Below, piece after piece: positions 58,527-64,000 of a stretch of DNA of 64,000 bases. The notes beneath the pieces were generated by a model that saw only the letters and a list, made by a program, of their open reading frames with translations, searched no databases and was not told where the DNA came from. The position numbers and the translations under genes were made by a program. Numbering within the stretch: the stretch's first letter is position 1; each line of letters opens with the position of its first letter. This DNA comes from Enchytraeus crypticus (lineage: Eukaryota > Annelida > Clitellata > Enchytraeida > Enchytraeidae), in NCBI GenBank assembly GCA_905160935.1, contig CAJHZI010000641.1, forward strand, positions 944,501 to 1,008,500, written 5' to 3'.

Positions 58527-61500
58527 AGATCACTTGAGAGCTAAAATGTAAACTTTACAATGTTCTTGCTGTTTCTATTGTGATCTCTGGACGAATGGAG
58601 GACATTTTTCTTCAATAAACGAAACATTTCTCAAACTAGTTAAGTAGGTCGAAACATTTATCAAATTAGTTAAATACTTCGAAACATTTCTCAAAAGTAG
58701 TTAAGTAGGAATATGGAAGAGGTGTAAGATATCTATTATTCGTGTTGTTCGAAATGTTTCAGATATTCGTAAATCCTGAGGTGACGCTACCAGAACTGAA
58801 GCCGAGGTGCCTCAAGGCTCAGGAGCTGGCTAAGAAGGCTGAGGTCACGATTCTAGAGAGCCCGGAAGTGGTGACATCACCCATTGTCGACACCATGCTC
58901 GATAATGTGGGCAGAGAGCTGCTTGCCTGTGATGAAGAGTTTCAGGTACTTCTATAAAATAAGCTGGTAAAGCTAATGTTAACGTCAGTTTCCTCACTGT
59001 AAAGCGATATCAGTGGCGGGTGAGCCCAGAATTTTAACCCCGCACATACTGATCCGCGGTTGAGTATCTTACCGACATCGCCTCTGGCTCAAACCAGTGG
59101 CGATGTCGGTAAGATATTATTTTATACTTACGTAGTCTTTCTTTTTGTTGGTGCCCGTGCGTTGCTCTGCTGCAAACTATGCTTCACATTGTTGAAGAGT
59201 GCCAGATGTCAAAGATCGACAGTGTTTTGGCCCGTATAAATTCTGCTGATGAAGATACTTAACGATAAATCTATCAAAGCTGTTAACATTTAGTCTGATT
59301 TAGTGAAGGATTGATAACACTATCACAGCAGATTTGTCTTTCATTCCATTAGTTGTAGCAAATTAATAGTATCCTGTTGCTATTAAATAATTTTCTTATA
59401 ATTGCGGCCTAAAGAAACATTTCGGAATTAATTCTGAAGTTGTAATGTCTTATTCAGTTCCATGAAAGTGAATGAGGATATACATTTAAAACAATACAGT
59501 TTACCCACTATGTTTTATCCAGCTAGCAAGACAGCACTCTATAGCTACAGAGAGACGCCATCCAGATTCAATTCTATTAACTGCTTGCTTTTTATTGACT
59601 GAATTGTTTTATTATTTTTTATTTAAATGTTCTACTTAAATCTTCTTGAACTACTGCGTCAAACTCTAAAAAAATTAATGAATAAATACTGACTGAATTT
59701 TAATGTTCTCATAACTAACAGAAAAAGGAAAGCGATTCCAGGGAATGGAAAGATGTACCGGATGTTGGTGACTATGACGCCATAAAACTGAAGAGTTTCG
59801 CTCGTGATGTGCTTACTCTTACCAAGTACATCGTTCAGAACGCTATCGGTAAATATCCACTCTCTGTCTGCAATAAATATCCTATCATCTATTTGAATGT
59901 AAATAATAAAATTTACTACTTTACATGAAGATACCTTCTCAACCATTAGAAGCCTTTTCATTCATCATTATCATTTTCCAAAGAAACCCAGTTTAACTAG
60001 GAGATTATGGTAGCAAACTCTGGAGCTTAAGCGTTCACCAACCGAATGCCATTCTGAAGTTGGTTTGAATCTTGGTGCTCTGTCGCCTTTTACGACACGT
60101 GAAGTCCACAGTTGGTCCTTTCTTCAGCAACCCGAACGACTCTTACTTAATTCAGTTAATTTTAATTCATTTTAATATATTGAATTACTTAACTTAGTTA
60201 GCACTCATATAGTGCCGTTTTTTATATATGTATTTATTGATTCGAATTTTTTACTAGATCAGATTGATTTATTTGAATCCTGTATATTTATGTATCTATT
60301 TTATATATCTATGTTTCTAATTGATTACTTAACTTTGCAATTCAAGGGGTAAAATTGCTGGCATTATCTCCAAATGAAACAGTTTTCTGTACCATTGCTA
60401 GTGTTAATCATCCTGCATAAAACTCTATCATGCCGACATGCTGATGTGTTTCGCAGGTATTGCAGCTGAGTGTATTAAGCGGCAACTAGGCAATGGCCGA
60501 GCTAAACCTAAAAATAATTCGGCTAAATTTGGAAAACCAGCTGGAAAACGAGGAAGAGGTATTCCGGTATGCAAGCATGTCGAACATGAACACTGGGAAT
60601 TCGATTCAACGAAGAAAACCGAGCACAGGCTGGTGAACGCATCATCTAATAACGACGGGAAGTCATCCATGGTACATCCCACTTGCAGCGGGATCAAAGC
60701 ACAAGAAAAGTCTATCGAACAGAACAATCAAAGCAGGATACGGAAGATCCAGAAGGAGACGAATGGACTCAAGACTGGTTTGAGAAACAACGACAACAGG
60801 ACAGGAAATAATTCCGGGAAGGAACCGGAAGCTGAATTTTATGATGCAGAAAGTATGGCAAGTGAAGCGATGAAGACTGACAATGAGGATTGTTTTTACA
60901 GGAGAATGGAGAAAATGGGATCAGATACAGACGTCTTCAGTGAACCAGACCTAGAGTCGCTCTTTGATAAAGTGGGTACTTACACCTAATATGATTGTAC
61001 TATGTGTTTAGCGATAAATACATAGGCAATAGCTTCCCGAATGGCAAAAAACACTTTTTCAATATTTATGAAAGTAAGAATGTATTTTTCAAAAAATTTA
61101 GCGATACGTAATCCCTGATGCCTATTGGTTACTCATCATGCTTGCATTTATCTAACTAGCAAAGCTCTCTCGAATGTACATGTGTACTTAGCTTAAGCCT
61201 GATAACTTTCTTTACTCGCTACAAATTTATAATTTCTTAAATATTTATTCCAAACATTTTCTTTTAGAAATTATTTAAGCCTATTAGTTTAGTAATGTTA
61301 AAAATATATTAAATTATCGTTTTATGGACTTTCTCATATTTTTCATGAAGAAAGATCTTGATATAGCCCGGAATGACACAAATATGTTAGTTAGTGGTTA
61401 CCAACTACATAGTATCTTGTTTTTTTTGTAATGGTTCACATTGAGTTTTCACGTATGACTGTCGTTTGTAACATTTTCTTTCAGCTGTGCATGTCATCCA

Positions 61501-64000
61501 GCTTGTGCTTAACCAATAAAATACTTCTCTTTCATCTATGTAATTCACTATTCCGTTGAGTGGTATGAGCTTGCTGCAAATGCTAAAATCGCTGACTGGT
61601 TAACACTTTAACAGTTGAACAGAGAGGTCAGTGTTCAAATCGACAGGACGCTGTCGGTACCGTCCCAGCTGTTGGACTTCATCAACGGAACTCTCAAAAG
61701 CGTCATGGAGTCCCACTTCCGGGTCCCGGACCTCAAGTGGGACAAACTAGTACCACTCCGCACCAATAGTGCTACACAGGTTAGACACTCGGACTTCAAT
61801 GTTTCTTTTGACAGACTGAAGAAAGCCCAGGATTTGAACCCGTACATACTGATCCGCGGTCGAATATCTTACCGACATCGCCACTGGCTCTAGCCAGTTA
61901 TCCATGTTATCTGTCCATAGAATATTATTTTCCATATGCTCGCTCGTAAGTCGAATCCAGGACCTCAGGAAAAGCTATATTCAACATCATGGCGTTACCT
62001 GACGTTCAACACACTGAGCCATGTATACAGTCGTTGAGTTGCAAGAAATCTCATGCCGTGAAAAGTATTTCTATGCCTTACACACACACCCTGCATATCC
62101 AAGGTAAATCATTTATATAGGATATACCCTGTATATTCTGTATAAATTTCATCTAACATTAAATAAGTACAAGGCTACAGTTTTAACTCTTATATCTGAT
62201 CTGCAAACAGTGCAAATTCATTAGTTGCTTCATCAGAAAATCACAATCAGTTAAAAACGTGCCATCAATATATCAACTCTTCCTTTTGACTTTCAAATCG
62301 ATGAAAACACTCGAATCTTATCTACAGTCTAACATTTTTGACAGACTGAAGTTTTCTTAAAAACATTTAACGTTTTACTCTACGAGAACATATTACTTTG
62401 CTTTTAAATTAGGAGATTACACGAGATAAACTGAGAATCAGTATTAAAATTTTTAAATTTTGTATGTCAATCGAACCAAATAAACAATTGTTCAGTTTGT
62501 CTTCAATCAACTCTGGTAAGTCAAGGCTGATGAGATTATCAAAATGATCCTCCAGTGTTATCAATTATAAGGCAATGTAACTTTAGTTAGCAATTATCAT
62601 CGTAGACCCTATTATTTTGAATTGACTATTAGTTTATACAAGTAAGGTTTAAGTTTAATTAAGGTTTAAGGTTTAAGTGGACTATCTGTTACTTTATATA
62701 ACTATAACAATTTTCCGATATTTACCTTCTTTTATGGGCAGTAATTAATGTGCATGGTTGCTAGGTTCAAGAGTATTCTGTAGCATAGAAGACAATTAGT
62801 ATTTAGTAGTATTTTTTATTCTTTGTAATTGCTACTGACTGTAATTGACTGTACTACCTCACAGAGCTTGGGCTCTTTTTTGATAACCTTATTCCTGATT
62901 ATTTGTTTATTTTCTAATTAAGTATGCTGTATCTGCTAGTTTATATTATGACAGAAAACAAATAAAAAGGTTGAATGAATGAAAGAAGTATTTCTACGGG
63001 CCTAATTTGGTATTAAAATTTTTATTAAAAGTTGTTCTCGTGTCATTCACTACATCTACTGTGCCTAACAGATCGGTCAGCTTGTGCTCGACACTTTTCA
63101 AAAGGCTCGTCTGGAGATCCGCTCTGAGAAACCAGCGCCTTGTTCTCCGCGCCGAGACCAGTTCATCATCACTGCCTCCAGCCTCAGCAAGGCCATCGAC
63201 GTCCTCTCCTCTCACGAATTCCTCTTCAACCTGCACGACAACCTTCTCAACGCCTCCGAGATGATCGACATCGCCACCAATCTCCTTCAGAGCGTCCTTG
63301 CCCTACGCTACGAGGTGACCGACGAGAGTGCGGCAGCGCACAAAGCGACGACCAGCGCAGCTACTGACCCACGTCGGACCCACCTGGCTCGTGGTCTTAT
63401 TGTCCGCCTCCTCACTAGGGCGCTGACTGTGATTCACGAAGGACATACCTCCGGGTCGGTCTCCGATGCTGACGTCATAGAGTGGTCTATCAACGTCAGT
63501 GTTGCGGATTACGTCACGGCTGTTCGTCGACAGGCGACTGGGCGTGGCTACAGGATGATGGGTCTGGACTTGAACAGTCTGAGTAGAGAGCTGATGGAAA
63601 CGATCCGGAGAAAAATTGACGTCTACGTGAGGGTGGTCGGTGATGATCGGAGTACGGAAGAGGAGATATGTGAGACGGAAGGAATGGATGTGGAAATCAT
63701 TGATTCATCAATTGCAAAGGTAATGTAGCTACTGCAGAGTTAGGAGTGCGCAAATAGGCTCATATTTGATATTCTGGTTTTTAAGTTCATAAAAGGGTCC
63801 AATTGGTTTGAATTTAAGCTGCAATTATTTATCTTCTGATTTTTTACTTCAGTAATTAATTGTCTTTCAGATTTACTTGTAATATAGATTTGATAGGCCC
63901 GATTAATTCTTTAAGAAAACATTTGGTTGCTAACAAATTCTATGTACCACAATTGCAAAAATAATGTCAATGTAGCTAAAAGTGTATAAATGAATATTAC
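44814..64000 (+). CDS. FSIP2: FSIP2-like (fibrous sheath-interacting protein 2) gene, 5' 18 exons, partial
   Basis: Exons: 44814-44966, 45980-46102, 47102-47233, 48278-48387, 49154-49298, 50074-50184, 50714-50861, 51322-51453, 53595-53720, 55093-55166, 55566-55806, 57061-57159, 57785-57885, 58763-58945, 59722-59848, 60457-60971, 61615-61779, 63072-63719. All phases join for 1111 codons; the gene continues past the edge. An in-frame TAG lies 21 bases before the ATG. The N terminus (LPLSAKLPVPRYTTEW, YNQLNDPNLAMFL, DVICTLKDLNLFRSYLSD) aligns with that of vertebrate FSIP2. Residues ~137-350 are charged coiled coil. Exon 11 is acidic with DEEALDQ repeats. Exon 16 is basic and looks disordered. 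Exon 18 (FQKARLEIRSEKP, LLTRALTVIHEGHTSG) fits the long repeated helical part. FSIP2 is a very large sperm-flagellum protein binding AKAP4 in mammals; a sperm or cilium role here is inference. Confidence 0.78.
47414..47497. repeat. Imperfect inverted repeat, ~33-base arms
   Basis: ATCGCTCAATACAGCTCAGT and its continuation to CAATTT is inverted as AAATTGAAATGATATTGAGC to AGTGAT, with about four mismatches and a loop near 17 bases. It lies in FSIP2-like intron 3. Confidence 0.75.
47935..48230. repeat. Long purine tract merging into (GT)n and (GA)n
   Basis: About 200 bases of GA-rich sequence (AGAGAGAGATAGAGAGAAAG type) lead into (GT)n at 48151-48205 and then GAGAGAGAGA, ending 48 bases before exon 4 of the FSIP2-like gene. 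Such purine mirror and alternating tracts can adopt non-B structures. Confidence 0.9.
48760..48812. repeat. (GA)n microsatellite
   Basis: GAGAGA runs with occasional AAA and TT interruptions in FSIP2-like intron 4. Confidence 0.9.
49341..49410. repeat. (CT)n microsatellite
   Basis: CTCTCT runs beginning 42 bases downstream of the exon 5 donor. Confidence 0.9.
49848..50035. mobile_element. Diverged copy of the 10710-10886 MITE
   Basis: CAGTGGGGTAGCTAGGATTT then ATTCTTGAAGAGGCA and TATATTTTGGGCTTAATAAA follow the 10710 element in order. The right terminus is worn and no TSD is seen. It lies in FSIP2-like intron 5, about 40 bases before exon 6. Confidence 0.6.
51905..52160 (-). mobile_element. 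tRNA-headed SINE, core family
   Basis: On the minus strand CAGCTCAGTATGTAGAGCGT gives a tRNA-like head and GGATCAATTCCTGG a B-box remnant. The core AGTGAAATATGGGACATTTA then CAGGACTGACGAC follows. The middle is longer than in other copies. It lies in FSIP2-like intron 8. Confidence 0.65.
53060..53330 (+). mobile_element. LINE C-terminal fragment related to 13100-13520
   Basis: GTGTACTAAATTGGTTTAGG, then GGTGTGGAGCTAGAACAGAA and GTGGGGTTGCGGAACAAT, parallel 13403-13490. Downstream, AAGGAACTGTGGCAATCTCT parallels 13598-13615. No intact frame remains. Confidence 0.5.
54031..54791. mobile_element. ~760-bp foldback DNA element
   Basis: TATACAGACTGGGGAAAAAT at the left is inverted as GTCCCAGTCTGTATA at the right. 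The arms stay similar for over 200 bases (AGCGAAATCTCAATA, AAGAAAACTCAAAATATCTC, GCGTATATCCTGCAAATTT). An inner pair GTTAAAATCAATTTTAACAA (54379) and its inverse (about 54594) extends the hairpin. The left arm contains an extra diverged tandem copy of its inner half. The ends (TA, then ACAG-type terminus) suggest a Tc1/mariner-like origin, but that is inference. It is in FSIP2-like intron 9. Confidence 0.85.
55826..56277 (-). mobile_element. Two SINE-A-like tail pieces
   Basis: AGGTTTATCGTCCGCTTCCT with CATCCAGGGATGATGTCAGG (about 55830-55905) and AGGTTTAACGTCCGTTTCCT with CATACAAGGGTGATATCAGG (about 56236-56277) resemble the tail half of SINE-A copies. They form a separate variant and lack the tRNA-like head. 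Confidence 0.5.
56440..56960 (+). mobile_element. CR1-like LINE RT C-terminal fragment
   Basis: The frame 56530-56787 reads EIRQMRQTRPSFTRNSATIL then HSKRDFCNSLLYGLPSSSLI and RLQHVKNSLHRML. This matches the IR..R......A..LV.S..DYCNSL..GLP...L.RLQ.VQN pattern at the end of CR1 reverse transcriptases. A degraded continuation (DDLAKPSYVS) follows. It is distinct from the 5681 element and lies in FSIP2-like intron 11. Confidence 0.8.
57903..58005. repeat. (TA)n / (CA)n compound microsatellite
   Basis: A short TA run, (CA)n at about 57926-57956, then a longer TA run. It begins 18 bases after the donor of FSIP2-like exon 13. Confidence 0.95.
58380..58530 (+). mobile_element. (ATG)n-tailed retroelement 3' end
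   Basis: AATGGAAAAGTCTCAAATAG, GGTGTGGGACAGAGAGGATT, TAGTTAAACTGGGATTCAAG and (ATG)n match 17190-17335. It lies in FSIP2-like intron 13. Confidence 0.8.
58961..59118 (-). mobile_element. SINE-A copy with a short inverted duplicate of its head
   Basis: A full SINE-A runs from 58961 to about 59097. It is followed by CCAGTGGCGATGTCGGTAAG on the plus strand, an inverted repeat of the SINE head, so the 5' end can fold back. It starts about 15 bases after the FSIP2-like exon 14 donor. Confidence 0.75.
59955..60150 (-). mobile_element. SINE-like element, head shared with 17025-17190
   Basis: On the minus strand CACGTGTCGTAAAAGGCGAC, GGCATTCGGTTGGTGAACGC and a shortened tail CTAGTTAAACTGGGTTTC. Compared with the plus copy at 17025 it lacks about 90 bases of the LINE-like tail. 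Confidence 0.7.
61820..61897 (-). mobile_element. SINE-A head fragment
   Basis: CCAGGATTTGAACCCGTACA and TATCTTACCGACATCGCCAC are the B- and A-box region of SINE-A, inverted. It begins about 40 bases past the FSIP2-like exon 17 donor. Confidence 0.75.
61935..62055 (-). mobile_element. tRNA-like SINE head
   Basis: On the minus strand CATGGCTCAGTGTGTTGAAC and, after about 60 bases, GGATTCGACTT, a plausible A/B box pair. It is similar in style to the head of the 35003-35222 SINE. The core is missing. Confidence 0.5.

Noticed and set aside
60428-60727. A minus-strand frame of 99 codons
   Set aside because: It is the shadow of FSIP2-like exon 16.

Overview
The window is AT-rich animal (metazoan) nuclear DNA. 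It holds intron-rich genes with short exons and GT-AG splice sites, set in dense simple repeats, non-LTR retrotransposon fragments, tRNA-derived SINEs and small DNA transposons. The gene content points to an invertebrate animal, but nothing in the sequence fixes the phylum.

Four protein-coding genes can be reconstructed. (1) At 1324-1909, minus strand, is a two-exon glutaredoxin-like gene whose CPYC active site reads SPMS. (2) At 11323-28183, plus strand, is a complete 16-exon SERAC1 orthologue of 735 codons with an HSMGG serine-hydrolase site. (3) At 30065-33399, minus strand, is a complete four-exon GINS2 (PSF2) of 186 codons; it converges on SERAC1. (4) From 44814 to beyond the right edge, plus strand, are the first 18 exons (1111 codons) of an FSIP2-like gene, divergent from GINS2. 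All exon phases join in frame. The genes look like unrelated housekeeping or flagellar genes, with no sign of an operon or a shared pathway.

Layout: 1-1.2 kb, minisatellite and a 783-bp hAT-type MITE; 1.3-1.9 kb, glutaredoxin-like gene; 1.9-5.3 kb, mostly AT-rich intergenic DNA with a SINE; 5.7-8.8 kb, a long but broken CR1/L2-like LINE; 8.8-11.3 kb, MITEs and (TA)n foldback DNA; 11.3-28.2 kb, SERAC1, whose introns hold LINE and SINE pieces, a long inverted repeat and three unrelated minisatellites in one intron; 30-33.4 kb, GINS2; 33.4-44.8 kb, a gene-free interval with decayed LINEs, SINEs, a 25-bp satellite, a 5S-rRNA-like fragment and GTTCGG-rich repeats; 44.8-64 kb, the FSIP2-like gene, with a 760-bp foldback element and purine-rich and (GT)n tracts in its introns.

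At least three LINE groups can be told apart by their 3' ends: (ATT)n, a GA-rich tail, and (ATG)n. At least two tRNA-headed SINE groups are present; one carries a shared core around AGTAAAATCTCGGACATTC. The points I find most unusual are the cysteine-less glutaredoxin, a SERAC1 splice acceptor embedded in six tandem copies of a 28-bp unit, SINE-like copies with a LINE-like tail, and the invertebrate FSIP2-like gene. No CRISPR array, prokaryotic operon or intact autonomous transposon was found.
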